From: Chromobacterium paludis
GTDB taxonomy: Bacteria; Pseudomonadota; Gammaproteobacteria; Burkholderiales; Chromobacteriaceae
NCBI RefSeq assembly: GCF_008275125.1
Contig: NZ_CP043473.1
Coordinates: 2,666,001 to 2,730,000, forward strand
Reading direction: 5' to 3'
Length of the DNA stretch: 64,000 nt
Each line of letters begins with the position of its first letter. The first letter of the stretch is position 1. Below are positions 1 through 10,496 of the stretch, in pieces. A program made the translations under genes and the position numbers. Under the pieces are notes generated by a model, which had not been told where the DNA came from, did not search any database, and saw only the letters and a list, made by a program, of their open reading frames with translations.

Positions 1-67
1 GCAGGAAGTGAACCTGGCCCGCATGACCACCCACCCGGTCGAGTTCGCGATGTATTATTCGCTGTAA
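1..67 (+). CDS. glnA: Glutamine synthetase, C-terminal end (partial)
   Basis: Only the last 21 codons lie in the window. They end in HPVEFAMYYSL, the very conserved C-terminus of type I glutamine synthetase, which makes glutamine from glutamate, ammonia and ATP in the cytoplasm. A strong hairpin follows immediately. The ntrBC genes downstream fit the common glnA-ntrBC arrangement in which the two-component system controls glnA transcription. The body of the gene and its promoter are outside the window. Confidence 0.9.
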   Translation, partial: QEVNLARMTTHPVEFAMYYSL

Positions 68-84
68 GCTGAAACGCAGCGCGC

Positions 85-112
85 AAAACGGCAGCCCGCG
101 GGCTGCCGTTTT
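85..112 (+). terminator. Rho-independent terminator after glnA
   Basis: A perfect stem AACGGCAGCC/GGCTGCCGTT closes over a short CGC loop and is followed by a short T-run. It lies 18 bases after the glnA stop codon and should end most glnA transcripts before the DUF4124 and ntrBC genes. Confidence 0.8.
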
Positions 113-191
113 ACATTTCCGCGCCGCCTGTCGCATGACGGCCCGTCTCGATTTGCTTATCATGCAGGGGCATCCATACCCGCTTCAGACG

Positions 192-653
192 ATGAAAACA
201 CTCGCTTTATGCCTGCTGCTGGCTTGCGGCGGCGCGCAGGCCGCCGCCATCTACAAATATGTCGACGCCCAAGGCAACGTCACCTACACCAACGTGCCCT
301 TGCGCGGCGCCCAGCCCATCACGCTGAACCCGTTATCCACCTACCACAGCCGCAAGCCGGCCGGCGGCAACGCAGAGAAGCCCGCCGCTTCCGGCGGCTA
401 CCCCAGCGTGGATGCCGACACCCAGAAACAGCGCGACAACGGCCGCAAGAAAATCCTGGAACAGGAACTGGCCAACGAGGCCAAGGCGCTGGAAACGGCG
501 AAGAAAGCGCTGGCGGACGGCAAGGCCGTGCGCCTGGGCGACGAGGCCCGCAACTATCAGAAATACCTGAACCGGGTGCAAAAACTGCAAGATGAAGTCA
601 CCGACCGCGAGAAAAACGTCGCGGCCCTGAAGAAGGAACTGGGCCTGCCCTAG
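192..653 (+). CDS. DUF4124-type secreted coiled-coil protein
   Basis: A 153-residue protein. The start at 192 was chosen over an upstream in-frame ATG at 135 because it opens directly into a signal peptide (MKTLALCLLLACGGAQA). After cleavage comes the short module IYKYVDAQGNVTYTNVP, typical of DUF4124: an aromatic, beta-rich segment seen in many betaproteobacterial periplasmic proteins. The second half (about residues 75-153) is rich in Lys, Glu and Ala with heptad character and is probably a coiled coil. Its place between glnA and ntrB is common in Neisseriales and relatives. No catalytic function is known or suggested. Confidence 0.8.
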   Translation: MKTLALCLLLACGGAQAAAIYKYVDAQGNVTYTNVPLRGAQPITLNPLSTYHSRKPAGGNAEKPAASGGYPSVDADTQKQRDNGRKKILEQELANEAKALETAKKALADGKAVRLGDEARNYQKYLNRVQKLQDEVTDREKNVAALKKELGLP

Positions 654-659
654 CCCGCC

Positions 660-674
660 GCACCAATCTGGTGC
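660..674 (+). promoter_or_regulatory. NtrC-binding dyad upstream of ntrB
   Basis: The 15-base dyad GCACCAATCTGGTGC has the form GCACCA-N3-TGGTGC, the same form as the strong NtrC sites upstream of enterobacterial glnA. It lies about 75 bases upstream of a sigma-54 promoter and about 130 bases upstream of the ntrB start, which fits autoregulation of ntrBC by phosphorylated NtrC. Confidence 0.85.
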
Positions 675-734
675 AAACTATCCATCCAGCCGCCGCCTTT
701 GCGCCGCGGGACCGCTCTTTCGCCCCCTCCAAGC

Positions 735-750
735 TGGCGCGCTTATTGCT
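735..750 (+). promoter_or_regulatory. Sigma-54 (RpoN) promoter for ntrBC
   Basis: TGGCGCGCTTATTGCT matches the -24/-12 consensus TGGCACG-N4-TTGCW with one substitution. The invariant GG (736-737) and GC (748-749) are correctly spaced. Transcription would start near position 760, leaving a leader of about 40 bases before ntrB. The upstream NtrC dyad is at a normal enhancer distance. Confidence 0.85.
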
Positions 751-802
751 GTGCAATGCGTCGGCGCGCCTGCGCCGCTCATCCCAACCATAACGGACGC
801 CC

Positions 803-1861
803 ATGTCGACACCCAGCTTTGCCGGACTGGAACTGCTAGACACGCCGGTTTTGATCTGCGATGCCGCCGCCGCGCTGCGCTTCGTCAATCCCGCCTGCGA
901 AAACCTGCTGGCGCTGGGCAGCCGCGAGCTGCTGCGCCGCAGCCTGATCGACCTGTTCCAGCCCAGTCCGGCCCTGGAGCAGGCGCTCGCCACTGCCCTG
1001 CGCCAAGGCGCCAGTTATATCGAGCACGATCTGGAGCTGCGCCCGCAGCATCATGACGTGGTGCTGCATGTGGCCCTGTCCATCACGCCGATAGACGCGG
1101 ACGCGCCGCTGGCGCTGATCGAGCTGAGGCCACTCGATCAGCAGCTGAAAATCGCCAACGAGGAACGCTCCCTGCTGCAGCACCAAGCCAACCGCGAGCT
1201 GATCCGCAACCTGGCGCACGAGATCAAGAACCCGCTGGGCGGCATCCGCGGCGCCGCGCAATTGCTGGAGCACGAACTGGCCGACCGGCCGGAGCTGAAG
1301 GAATACACCGAAGTCATCACCGAGGAGGCCTTGCGCCTGCAAACCCTGGTGGACCGGCTGCTGGCGCCGCATCGCAGCCGCAGCCGCAGCCAGGTCAACA
1401 TCCACGAAGTGCTGGAGCGGGTGCGCAGCATCGCCCTGGCCCAGCATCCGCAAGGCCTGGCCGTGGCGCGCGACTACGACACTAGCCTGCCGCTGCTCAC
1501 CGCCGACAAGGAACAGCTGATCCAGGTGGTGCTCAATATCGTCAACAACGCGGTGCAGGCCCTGCGCGGCCAGGGCCGCATCGTGCTGCGCACGCGGGTG
1601 GCGCGCCAGATCACGCTGGCGCGCAAGCGCCACCAGCTGGCATTGAAATTGCAGATCGAAGACGACGGCCCAGGCATTCCCGACGACATCCGCGACCACA
1701 TCTTCTACCCGCTGGTCACCGGCCGCGCCGAAGGCACCGGCCTGGGCCTGACCCTGGCCCAGGCCTTCGTCCACCAGCACGGCGGCAGCATAGAGTTCGA
1801 ATCGCGGCCGGGGCAAACCTGCTTCACCGTGTTGCTGCCCTTCGGCAACGACGCGGCATAA
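803..1861 (+). CDS. ntrB: Nitrogen regulation sensor kinase NtrB
   Basis: A 352-residue cytoplasmic histidine kinase/phosphatase that phosphorylates NtrC when nitrogen is limiting and dephosphorylates it when PII signals excess. An N-terminal PAS-like sensor (about residues 5-115) is followed by the H-box NLAHEIKNPLGGIRGAAQLL (His near residue 138). The ATPase domain carries the N-box IVNNAVQAL, the G1 box DDGPGIP and the G2 box GTGLGLTLA. There is no membrane segment, as expected for NtrB. The gene is followed 27 bases later by ntrC and sits behind the sigma-54 promoter at 735-750. Confidence 0.96.
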   Translation: MSTPSFAGLELLDTPVLICDAAAALRFVNPACENLLALGSRELLRRSLIDLFQPSPALEQALATALRQGASYIEHDLELRPQHHDVVLHVALSITPIDADAPLALIELRPLDQQLKIANEERSLLQHQANRELIRNLAHEIKNPLGGIRGAAQLLEHELADRPELKEYTEVITEEALRLQTLVDRLLAPHRSRSRSQVNIHEVLERVRSIALAQHPQGLAVARDYDTSLPLLTADKEQLIQVVLNIVNNAVQALRGQGRIVLRTRVARQITLARKRHQLALKLQIEDDGPGIPDDIRDHIFYPLVTGRAEGTGLGLTLAQAFVHQHGGSIEFESRPGQTCFTVLLPFGNDAA

Positions 1862-1888
1862 CGACAAAAGAACACGAGGAGAACGCCC

Positions 1889-3301
<1,413 letters not shown>

Positions 3302-3379
3302 ACAATACAAATAAAATAACCGGCATTATATGTAATCGTTCTGATAGAATCGGGTGCTTCCCCCTGCCCGATTCCATCC

Positions 3380-4132
3380 ATGTCTCGCCCGACTCTGGCG
3401 CTGGCCGCCCTATGCCCGCTCACGCTATGCGCCGCCCCGCCCTTGCAGGTGGCGGTCAGCAGCGCCCTGGCCAGCCCCTATGTCATCGAAGACCCCGCGC
3501 CCAGCAATCCTCCGCGCGGCCGCGCCATTGAGCTGGCCCAGGCCGCCTTGCGACGCTGCGGCCTGCAGGGCCGCTTTGTCCGCCAGCCGGGCGAGCGCAT
3601 CGTGCAAAACCTGGCGCTGAACCGGCTCGACGGCGCCTTGCTGCTATCCTACCGCGATGATCGCAGCCGGCAGATGGCCTTCCCGCTGCGCCAGGGCGCG
3701 CCGGACCCGTCCCGCCGCATGACCACGCTGGACTACGCCTTTTACGTGCGCAAGGATAGCCGCCTGCGCTGGAGCGGCGCCTGGCTAGGCGGCATGAGCG
3801 GCGCCGTGGGCGTCAACCAGGGGTGGTCCATCGGTCGGGAGCTGATGGCGCGCGGCCTGGACATCGAGGAAAGCGCGGGCATAGAAGACAATTTCGCCAA
3901 GCTGCAGGCCGGCCGCACCGACGCCTATGTGCTGCATAGATTGGCCGGCGACCTCTACCTGCGCCACCATCCGGACCTGCAAATCCACCGGCTGTCGCCG
4001 CCGTTGAGCAGCAAGCCCTACTACTGGGTGTTCAGCCTGGGCTATGCCCGCCAGCATCCTCGCCAGGTGGACTGCCTGTGGCGGCAAATGCCGCGTCTGC
4101 GCGAGCGCTACCTGCCCGCGGACGGACGCTGA
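3380..4132 (+). CDS. Periplasmic solute-binding protein (family 3-like)
   Basis: A 250-residue protein with a signal peptide ending near LTLCAAP. The body has the layout of amino-acid-type binding proteins: an opening strand LQVAVSSALASPYVI, a GRAIELAQAALRRCG helix, and later FAKLQAGRTDAYVLHRLAGDLY, typical of the second lobe. No permease or ATPase gene is adjacent, so it may work alone, serve a distant ABC system or have a sensory role. It is related in style, but not closely, to the protein at 48539-49270. A -10-like TAGAAT near 3346 lies in the short AT-rich upstream gap. The ligand is unknown. Confidence 0.75.
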   Translation: MSRPTLALAALCPLTLCAAPPLQVAVSSALASPYVIEDPAPSNPPRGRAIELAQAALRRCGLQGRFVRQPGERIVQNLALNRLDGALLLSYRDDRSRQMAFPLRQGAPDPSRRMTTLDYAFYVRKDSRLRWSGAWLGGMSGAVGVNQGWSIGRELMARGLDIEESAGIEDNFAKLQAGRTDAYVLHRLAGDLYLRHHPDLQIHRLSPPLSSKPYYWVFSLGYARQHPRQVDCLWRQMPRLRERYLPADGR

Positions 4133-4160
4133 GCCTGCGCGCGCGGCAAATGGAGCGGCC

Positions 4161-4661
4161 TCAGCCGTAGCGCGCCAGCTCGCGCGCCCAGTCCAGCTTG
4201 CCGTCGGCCGCCGGCTCGGCCTGCTCCGCCAGCCGCTCCGGCGGCACGAACCAGCACACCTCGAACAACAGTCCGTCCGGATCATGGCCGTACACGCTCT
4301 TGTGCACGCCGTGGTCCTCCTCCATGCCCAGCTTGCCCAGCTCGGCCAGCTCATCGCGGATGCGCTTCAGCTCTTGCAGGGTGTCCACCTCCCAGGCCAG
4401 ATGGTATAGCCCGGCCTTGGGTTGATGCGGATCCGGCGTCTCGCCGCGCGGCGTGAACGGGCCGGAGCGCTGCTGGCCCAGATTGCGCTGGAACAGCGCC
4501 AGGTCGTGATCGTTGTCGGAATGCGCGGCCTGCGCGAACACGGCGCGGTCCGAAATGGCTTCGCCCTTGGGGCGGAAGCCCAGCACGTCGCGGTAGAAAA
4601 CGGCGCTGCCGGCTACGTCGCTGACGTAAAGCACGGCGTGATTCAAACGTTTGATGCCCAT
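4161..4661 (-). CDS. VOC family (glyoxalase/dioxygenase-fold) protein
   Basis: A 166-residue protein of the vicinal-oxygen-chelate fold. It opens with IKRLNHAVLYVSDVAGSAVFYRDVLGF, with a metal-ligand-type His in LNHAVLYV. It has GLYHLAWEVDTLQEL in the second module and ends in VYGHDPDGLLFEVCW, where the final Glu is the usual third ligand. This resembles the catechol 2,3-dioxygenase-like branch more than lactoylglutathione lyase. The start at 4661 was chosen because the fold begins immediately after it. It is isolated from any aromatic degradation pathway, so the substrate is unknown. It converges with the binding-protein gene. Confidence 0.85.
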   Translation of the reverse strand: MGIKRLNHAVLYVSDVAGSAVFYRDVLGFRPKGEAISDRAVFAQAAHSDNDHDLALFQRNLGQQRSGPFTPRGETPDPHQPKAGLYHLAWEVDTLQELKRIRDELAELGKLGMEEDHGVHKSVYGHDPDGLLFEVCWFVPPERLAEQAEPAADGKLDWARELARYG

Positions 4662-4693
4662 GATGATCCTGTGATGCGTATGCCATGCCCGCC

Positions 4694-5380
4694 TCAAGAC
4701 GCCGCGGCGTCGAGACGGCTGTTCAGATAAGACTCGCCCAGGCCGCGCAAAGGCCGCGGCACGCCGGCGAGCCAGCGGTTGAAATGGATGCCCAGCAGGC
4801 GGTTGTTGCCGGCGCGCGCCGCCACGGCATCGGCCAGCGTGGGGTAGACCGGATCGTCCGGCCGCAGGTCCGCCGGCGCCGCCTGGGCGTAGGCGTCTTG
4901 CCGGCCATGCCAGTCGCAACGCGCCTGCGCGCCCAAGCCATAGCCTTGCGCCAGGCCCGACTGCGCCAGACTGCCGCGCTGCCGCTCGAAAGCCGCCCGT
5001 TGGAAAATATAACTGTCGACATGCCGCCACGCGCCGTCCAGCCGCAGCCGCGTCACCGCGTGGAACAGCTGGTCCGGCAGACATAGCCATACCGGCAGCG
5101 GCACGGCGTGGCGCAACACCCGCTTGTCCAATGCGACGAAGCGCAGCGCGGCCTCGAAGCCGGCTTCGCGCAGCAGCGCGCACAGTAGATCGGCCTGGGC
5201 ATTGCAATGGCCGCGTCCCAGCGCCAGGGTGGCTTGCGGCGTCACGGTTTCGAAACCGCTGGTGAAGCCGAAACGCACCCGCTCGCGCACAAAATCGTGC
5301 AGCGCGACGCACAGCTCTCGATCATCGGCCGGCAGCGCCTGCCGCCTGACCTGCTCCAACGCCGCTTTCAGTGCCGCCAT
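4694..5380 (-). CDS. Transglutaminase-like cysteine protease-fold protein
   Basis: A 228-residue cytoplasmic protein. The transglutaminase-like triad is visible: Cys in LGRGHCNAQADLLCALLR (preceded by the usual HC pair), His in FHAVTRLRLDG and Asp in WRHVDSYIF. These domains act as peptidases, amidases or transferases; the target here is unknown. There is no signal peptide. It lies just upstream of the VOC gene in the same direction, with a 32-base gap, so the two may be co-transcribed. Confidence 0.8.
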   Translation of the reverse strand: MAALKAALEQVRRQALPADDRELCVALHDFVRERVRFGFTSGFETVTPQATLALGRGHCNAQADLLCALLREAGFEAALRFVALDKRVLRHAVPLPVWLCLPDQLFHAVTRLRLDGAWRHVDSYIFQRAAFERQRGSLAQSGLAQGYGLGAQARCDWHGRQDAYAQAAPADLRPDDPVYPTLADAVAARAGNNRLLGIHFNRWLAGVPRPLRGLGESYLNSRLDAAAS

Positions 5381-5458
5381 CGCCCTGCCCTTTCCTGGTT
5401 TCGCCTCAGCAGAGGCGATATTCTGAATGAATACCCCCCCGCCGCGCCAGCCCGGCGT

Positions 5459-6394
5459 TCAAACGCACAGCGGCGTCAGCCCCGGCAAATGGGCGAAGCT
5501 GGAGTCCCGCACCGTCTGCGCGAAGTCCTGCAAATACGCGCGCTCGGCGTCGGACTCGCGCAGCGCCGCGTACAGTTCGCTGCGCAGCCTGGGTTCGCCG
5601 ATCTGGCGCGCCACCACGTAGCCGCGCTCCAGATAGGGCTGCACCGCCCAGTAGGGCAAAGCCGCCACGCCACGGCGGCTGGCCACCAGCTGGATGATGG
5701 CGATGGTCAGTTCGGCGGTGCGCCGCGCCGGATTCACGCCGGCCGGCGCCAGCACCTTGCGCAGCAAATCCAGCATCTCGTCGGCCACCGGGTAGTGGAT
5801 CAGCGTCTCGCCGGCGAAGTCCTCGGCCTGCCATACCGGCTTGGCCGCCAAGAAATGCTCGCGCGCGGCGATGCCCACCATCTCGTAGGAAAACAGCGGC
5901 AGATAGGCGATGCCGGCCTGCGGCTCGGCCTCGGACACGATGGCCAGATCTGCGCGGTCGCTGAGCAACAGGCCCACCGGATCGGCATGAAAGCCGGACA
6001 CGATGTCCAGCTCCACCGCCGGCCAGTGCTGCCGGAACGCGTCCATCGCCGGCATCAGCCAGTCAAAGCAGGTATGGCACTCCACCGCCACCCGCATCTC
6101 GCCGGCCTCGCCCTGGCGGATGCGCGCCAAGTCGCGCTCCGCCGCCGCCACCTTGGCCGTCAGCTCGCGCGCCAGCGCCAGCAGCCGCTCGCCGGCTGGC
6201 GTGAAGCGCAGCGGCTGAGTCTTGCGCTCGAACAGCATCAGCCCGTACGCCGCCTCCAGCTGCTTCAGCTGGTGCGACAGCGCCGACTGCGTCAGATACA
6301 CCCGCTGCGCCGCCTGCGACACGCTGCCGGTTTCCGCCAGCGCCAGCAGGCTCTTCAGATGCCTCAGCTCCAATACGCTCATCATCAATTCCAT
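5459..6394 (-). CDS. metR: LysR-type methionine regulator MetR
   Basis: A LysR protein of 307-311 residues, depending on which of three closely spaced ATG codons (6394, 6385, 6382) is used. The N-terminal helix-turn-helix reads SVSQAAQRVYLTQSALSHQLKQLE. The effector domain contains VECHTCFDWLMPAMDAF, a hallmark of MetR, which senses homocysteine and activates metE. It is divergent from metE across an 87-base spacer, the classic metR-metE arrangement. Confidence 0.93.
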   Translation of the reverse strand: MELMMSVLELRHLKSLLALAETGSVSQAAQRVYLTQSALSHQLKQLEAAYGLMLFERKTQPLRFTPAGERLLALARELTAKVAAAERDLARIRQGEAGEMRVAVECHTCFDWLMPAMDAFRQHWPAVELDIVSGFHADPVGLLLSDRADLAIVSEAEPQAGIAYLPLFSYEMVGIAAREHFLAAKPVWQAEDFAGETLIHYPVADEMLDLLRKVLAPAGVNPARRTAELTIAIIQLVASRRGVAALPYWAVQPYLERGYVVARQIGEPRLRSELYAALRESDAERAYLQDFAQTVRDSSFAHLPGLTPLCV

Positions 6395-6428
6395 TCATGC
6401 TGAACAGCAAAATAATGAGTTTGAATCA
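6394..6428. promoter_or_regulatory. Candidate MetR sites in the metR-metE spacer
   Basis: Two imperfect dyads occupy the spacer. TGAGTTTGAATCA at 6416-6428 matches six of the eight fixed bases of the MetR consensus TGAA-N5-TTCA and lies about 55 bases before the metE start. TTCATGCTGAA at 6394-6404 is a second inverted repeat at the beginning of metR. Position and symmetry are clear; assignment to MetR is inferred from the neighbouring genes. Confidence 0.5.
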
Positions 6429-6481
6429 TACAACACAATGACAGATGCTTGTTCCATTGCGACAAGAACAGGAAACATGCC

Positions 6482-8764
6482 ATGAGCCACCGCACCCACT
6501 TGCTAGGTTTTCCGCGCATCGGCGCCAAACGCGAACTGAAAGCCCTGCTGGAGAGCCATTGGAAACACGAGCTGGACGAGGCCGCCTTGCTGCAAGGCGC
6601 GAAGGCGCTGCGCCAGAAGCACTGGCTGCTGCAAAAAGGCGCCGGCGTGGCGCTGAGCCCGGTGGGCGACTTCTCGCTGTACGACCACGTGCTGGACGCG
6701 CAGCTGCTGGTGGGCGCCGTCCCGCCGCGCTTTGGCTTCGACGCCGCCGCGCTGACCACCGCGCAATACTTCGAGCTGGCGCGCGGCAACCGCGACCAGC
6801 CGGCGCTGGAAATGACCAAGTGGTTCGACACCAACTACCACTATCTGGTGCCGGAATGGCAGGCCGATACCGCCTTCGCCGCCCAGCCGCAGCGGCTGCT
6901 GGCGCAAGTGCGCGAGGCCCGCGCGCTGGGCATGGCCGCCAAGCCCGTGCTGCTGGGGCCGCTGAGCCTGTTGTGGCTGGGCAAGGCCAAGGGCGCGGCG
7001 TTCGACAAGCTGGCGCTGCTGCCCGGCCTGATCGCCGCCTACCGCGAATTGCTGGCCGCGCTGCGCGCCGAGGGCGTGGAATGGACGCAGCTGGACGAAC
7101 CCATCCTGGCGCTGGACCTGGCGCCGGCATGGCGGGACGCCTTCGCCCCGGCCTATGCCGAACTGAGTCCGCACGCGCCCAAGCTGCTGCTGGCGACTTA
7201 CTTCGGCGGCGTGGCCGAACACGCGGCCTGGCTGAAGGCGCTGCCGGTGGCCGGCCTGCACCTGGACCTGGTGCGCGCGCCGGAGCAGCTGGACGCCTTC
7301 GCCCCCGGCTATCCGGCGGACAAGGTCCTATCCGCCGGCGTCATAGACGGCCGCAATATCTGGCGCGCCGACCTGTCCGCACTGCTGCAGCGCCTGGCGC
7401 CGCTGGCCGAACAATTGGGCGATAGGCTGTGGCTGGCGCCCAGCTGCTCACTGCTGCACTGCCCTTTCGACGCCGCCGCCGAAACCGCCCTCGATGCCGA
7501 ACTGAAAAACTGGCTGGCCTTCGCCGTGCAGAAGCTGAACGAGCTGAACACCTTGCAGCGCGGCTTGGCGCAGGGACGCGCGGCCATCGCCAGCGAGCTG
7601 GCCGGCAGCGACTTCGCCCGCGAACAGCGTCGCGCCAGCCCGCGCAGCCATGACCCGGCCGTCGCGCGGCGGCTGGCCGAACTGCCGGAGCACGCCGACC
7701 GCCGCGCCAGCGCCTATCCCATCCGCGCCGAGAAACAGCAAGCCTGGCTCAAGCTGCCGCCGCTGCCCACCACCACCATAGGCTCCTTTCCGCAGACGCC
7801 GGCCATCCGCGCCAGCCGCGCCGCGTTCAAGAAGGGCGAGCTGGCCGCCGCCGACTACCAGGCGGCAATGGAGCAGGAAATCGAACTGGCCATCCGCCGC
7901 CAAGAGGCGCTGGGGCTGGACGTGCTGGTGCACGGCGAGGCTGAACGCAACGACATGGTGGAGTATTTCGGCGAGCAGCTGGCCGGCTTCGCCTTCACCC
8001 AGGGCGGCTGGGTGCAGAGTTACGGCAGCCGCTGCGTCAAGCCGCCGCTGATCTACGGCGACGTCAGCCGCCCCGCAGCCATGACCGTCAGCTGGGCGCG
8101 CTACGCGCAGAGCCTGTCCGCCAAGCCGGTGAAGGGCATGCTGACCGGCCCGGTGACCATCCTGCAATGGAGCTTCGTGCGCGACGATTTGCCCAGGAGC
8201 GAAGTGTGCCGCCAGATCGCGTTGGCGCTGAACGACGAGGTGCGGGATCTTGAGGCGGCCGGCATCCGCGTGATCCAGATCGACGAGCCGGCCATCCGCG
8301 AAGGCCTGCCGCTGAAGCGCGGCCAGCGCGACGGCTACCTGGCCTGGGCCGGCGAGGCCTTCCGCTTGTCCAGCCATGGCGTGGACGACGCCACGCAGAT
8401 CCACACCCATATGTGCTACTCGGAATTCGGCGACATCCTGCCGGCCATCGCCGCGCTGGACGCCGACGTGATCACCATCGAAACCTCGCGCTCGGACATG
8501 GCGCTGCTGGCGGACTTCGGCCGCTTCCATTACCCCAACGCCATCGGCCCCGGCGTCTACGATATCCACAGCCCGCGCGTGCCGACGGCGCAGGAAATCC
8601 GCGCGCTGCTGCGAAAGGCGCTGCAAGTCATCCCGGCCGAGCGGCTATGGATCAACCCGGACTGCGGCTTGAAAACGCGCGGCTGGCCGGAAGTGGAGGC
8701 GGCGCTGGCGGCGATGGTGGCCGTGGGCCGCGAGCTGCGCCAGACGCTGGCGCACACGGCCTGA
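6482..8764 (+). CDS. metE: Cobalamin-independent methionine synthase MetE
   Basis: A 760-residue enzyme that transfers the methyl group of 5-methyltetrahydropteroyl-triglutamate to homocysteine in the last step of methionine synthesis. The N-terminal half begins with [20 protein letters not shown]. The catalytic half begins at [12 protein letters not shown] (about residue 423). The zinc ligands are visible in [12 protein letters not shown] (His and Cys) and in the late Cys of [11 protein letters not shown]. The start at 6482 was chosen over an in-frame ATG at 6449 because the conserved N-terminus begins there. Its length is normal for the family. Control by the divergent MetR is expected. Confidence 0.97.
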   Translation: MSHRTHLLGFPRIGAKRELKALLESHWKHELDEAALLQGAKALRQKHWLLQKGAGVALSPVGDFSLYDHVLDAQLLVGAVPPRFGFDAAALTTAQYFELARGNRDQPALEMTKWFDTNYHYLVPEWQADTAFAAQPQRLLAQVREARALGMAAKPVLLGPLSLLWLGKAKGAAFDKLALLPGLIAAYRELLAALRAEGVEWTQLDEPILALDLAPAWRDAFAPAYAELSPHAPKLLLATYFGGVAEHAAWLKALPVAGLHLDLVRAPEQLDAFAPGYPADKVLSAGVIDGRNIWRADLSALLQRLAPLAEQLGDRLWLAPSCSLLHCPFDAAAETALDAELKNWLAFAVQKLNELNTLQRGLAQGRAAIASELAGSDFAREQRRASPRSHDPAVARRLAELPEHADRRASAYPIRAEKQQAWLKLPPLPTTTIGSFPQTPAIRASRAAFKKGELAAADYQAAMEQEIELAIRRQEALGLDVLVHGEAERNDMVEYFGEQLAGFAFTQGGWVQSYGSRCVKPPLIYGDVSRPAAMTVSWARYAQSLSAKPVKGMLTGPVTILQWSFVRDDLPRSEVCRQIALALNDEVRDLEAAGIRVIQIDEPAIREGLPLKRGQRDGYLAWAGEAFRLSSHGVDDATQIHTHMCYSEFGDILPAIAALDADVITIETSRSDMALLADFGRFHYPNAIGPGVYDIHSPRVPTAQEIRALLRKALQVIPAERLWINPDCGLKTRGWPEVEAALAAMVAVGRELRQTLAHTA

Positions 8765-8775
8765 TCCGGAAACGA

Positions 8776-8800
8776 CGACGCCCCGGCAAGCGGGGCGTCG
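8776..8800. terminator. Hairpin between metE and sixA
   Basis: The ten-pair stem CGACGCCCCG/CGGGGCGTCG over a GCAAG loop lies between two converging genes. It lacks a strong T-run on the plus strand, so it may act as a weak bidirectional terminator or an mRNA 3'-end stabiliser. Confidence 0.55.
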
Positions 8801-8819
8801 AACGGGAAGAAGGGCCGGC

Positions 8820-9278
8820 TCAGGGGTCCAGCATCCCCGGCGTCAGCATCAGCTTCAGCCTGACCTGTTCCAGCCCATGCCGTTCACGATGGCTCAGCCA
8901 CCACACCGAGCCTTTCTTCACGCTCCACATCTGCTGCTGCTCGGCCAACAGCCGCGCGGTCAGCCAGCCGATATAGGGCTGATGCCCCACCACCACCACG
9001 GTTCCGCCGGCCGCTGGCCAGCCCGCCGCGCGCAACACCTCATCGGCCTCCGCGCCCGGATTCAGCTCCGGCAACACGGTGTAGCTCTTGCTCAGATAGG
9101 CGGCGGTCTGCTGCGAACGCACCGCCTCGGAGGCCAGCAGCACATAGTCGTCCGGCAGCCGGTCGCGCAGCCAGGACGCCATGCGGCTGGCCTGCTGCTG
9201 GCCGCGCCGCGTCAGCGCGCGCGACAAATCCTCGATGCCATCCTCGGCCTCGGCGTGGCGCCATAAAATCAAATCCAT
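8820..9278 (-). CDS. sixA: Phosphohistidine phosphatase SixA
   Basis: A 152-residue histidine phosphatase of the phosphoglycerate-mutase superfamily, proposed in other bacteria to dephosphorylate histidine phosphotransfer proteins. The RHG-type motif is LWRHAEAEDG, the conserved Arg lies in SEAVRSQQTA and the second catalytic His is in VVVVGHQPYIGWL. The start at 9278 places the catalytic strand at residue 2 as in the family and follows an AAGGAGC ribosome site. It converges with metE. Confidence 0.88.
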   Translation of the reverse strand: MDLILWRHAEAEDGIEDLSRALTRRGQQQASRMASWLRDRLPDDYVLLASEAVRSQQTAAYLSKSYTVLPELNPGAEADEVLRAAGWPAAGGTVVVVGHQPYIGWLTARLLAEQQQMWSVKKGSVWWLSHRERHGLEQVRLKLMLTPGMLDP

Positions 9279-9338
9279 ATTCCAGCTCCTTGTTTCGCGC
9301 CTGGCTTCGCTCATCCACGCGCCAGGCGACATCGCATG

Positions 9339-10055
9339 CTAACCGAGGGGAAAGCGGCCCACCAGCCATGGCAGCAGCATCGCCGTGAACACCCCGTTCA
9401 AACCCATCGCCAGACCGGCGAAGGCGCCCGCCGTCTCCGACACATGAAACACCCGCGCCGTGCCTATGCCGTGCGCGCTGACGCCGGTGGCCACGCCCAG
9501 CACCATGTCGTCATGCCAGCCCAACAACTTGAACAAGGGCGGCGCCAGCACCGCGCCGACAATGCCGGACACGATGACGAACATGGCCGCCAGCTCCGGC
9601 GCGCCGCCCAGGCCGCCGGCCAGGCTCATCGCGATCGGCGTGGTCACCGCGCGCGTGGCCAGCGACACCAGCAGCGGCCTCTCCAGGCCCAGCCACCAGC
9701 CCAGGCCGGCGGCGCTGGCCATGCCGACGAAGCCGCCCGCGGCGATGCTGATCAACAAGGGCGCGGCGGCGCGCTTCAACCGCGCCAGATTGCCGTACAG
9801 CGGCACCGCCAGCGCCACGGTGGCCGGCCCCAGCAAGAGCTGGATGAAGCGCGCGCCGTTCATGTATTGCTGATAGCTGCTGCCGCTGAGCCATAGCCAG
9901 AGCAGCACCAGCAGCACGCCCAGCAGCACCGGATTGGCCAGCGGATGGCCGCCGCAGCGCTTATGCGCCGCCAAGGCCAGACGATACGCCAGCAAGGTGA
10001 CGAAAATACCGCTCAGCGGCGAATCCAGCAGAACCTTGGCGATGGGGCCGCTCAT
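9339..10055 (-). CDS. LrgB/CidB family membrane protein
   Basis: A 238-residue multi-pass membrane protein. The family core is seen in LLGPATVALAVPLY, ATRAVTTPIAMSLAGGLGG and GVSAHGIGTARVFHVSET. LrgB proteins pair with LrgA/CidA, are linked in other bacteria to control of murein hydrolases and autolysis, and include pyruvate or glycolate transporters. Its start overlaps the stop of the LrgA gene by four bases (ATGA), indicating translational coupling. Confidence 0.92.
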   Translation of the reverse strand: MSGPIAKVLLDSPLSGIFVTLLAYRLALAAHKRCGGHPLANPVLLGVLLVLLWLWLSGSSYQQYMNGARFIQLLLGPATVALAVPLYGNLARLKRAAAPLLISIAAGGFVGMASAAGLGWWLGLERPLLVSLATRAVTTPIAMSLAGGLGGAPELAAMFVIVSGIVGAVLAPPLFKLLGWHDDMVLGVATGVSAHGIGTARVFHVSETAGAFAGLAMGLNGVFTAMLLPWLVGRFPLG

Positions 10056-10396
10056 TGGAGCCTCCGCCGCAGCAACAGTTTCAACAAGCCGCCGGTGACC
10101 AGCAAGGTAATCAGGGAAGACGCCAGCAAAATCAAGGCCAATTGCCCGCCGTGGGAACGCAGCAAGGGCGCATAGGCCACCAGCGCGCCGCCGGCCGGGA
10201 TGAACAGCAAGGACATATGGCCGAGGAAACGCGGCGTCTCGCGCTGCAGCGTGGCCGGCACGCCGCGCCGCAGCCATAAAGCGACGAACAACAACAGCAG
10301 GCCCAACACCGGGCCCGGCAAAGGCCAGCCCAGCGCGCGCGTCAGCGCCTCGCCCATCAGCTGGAAACCCAGCAGCCATAACATCAAATCCAGCAT
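10052..10396 (-). CDS. LrgA/CidA holin-like membrane protein
   Basis: A 114-residue protein with four predicted hydrophobic helices. The conserved N-terminal block ([26 protein letters not shown]) and [13 protein letters not shown] are typical of CidA/LrgA. The start at 10396 is preceded by a strong AGGAGG ribosome site. It forms a two-gene operon with the LrgB gene. No LytTR-type regulator is nearby. Confidence 0.9.
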   Translation of the reverse strand: MLDLMLWLLGFQLMGEALTRALGWPLPGPVLGLLLLFVALWLRRGVPATLQRETPRFLGHMSLLFIPAGGALVAYAPLLRSHGGQLALILLASSLITLLVTGGLLKLLLRRRLQ

Positions 10397-10496
10397 CGCA
10401 TCCTCCTGCGCAAGCCGTTTCATGATAACGGCAAGGCCCGCCGCCGAACACCGCCGCAGGCGACAAGCCGCGCCGGCTTTTGGCATAATGCGCGCC

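Noticed and set aside
6395..6481. A cobalamin riboswitch upstream of metE
   Set aside because: The metR-metE spacer is only 87 bases and has no conserved B12-box-like sequence. MetR control is sufficient.
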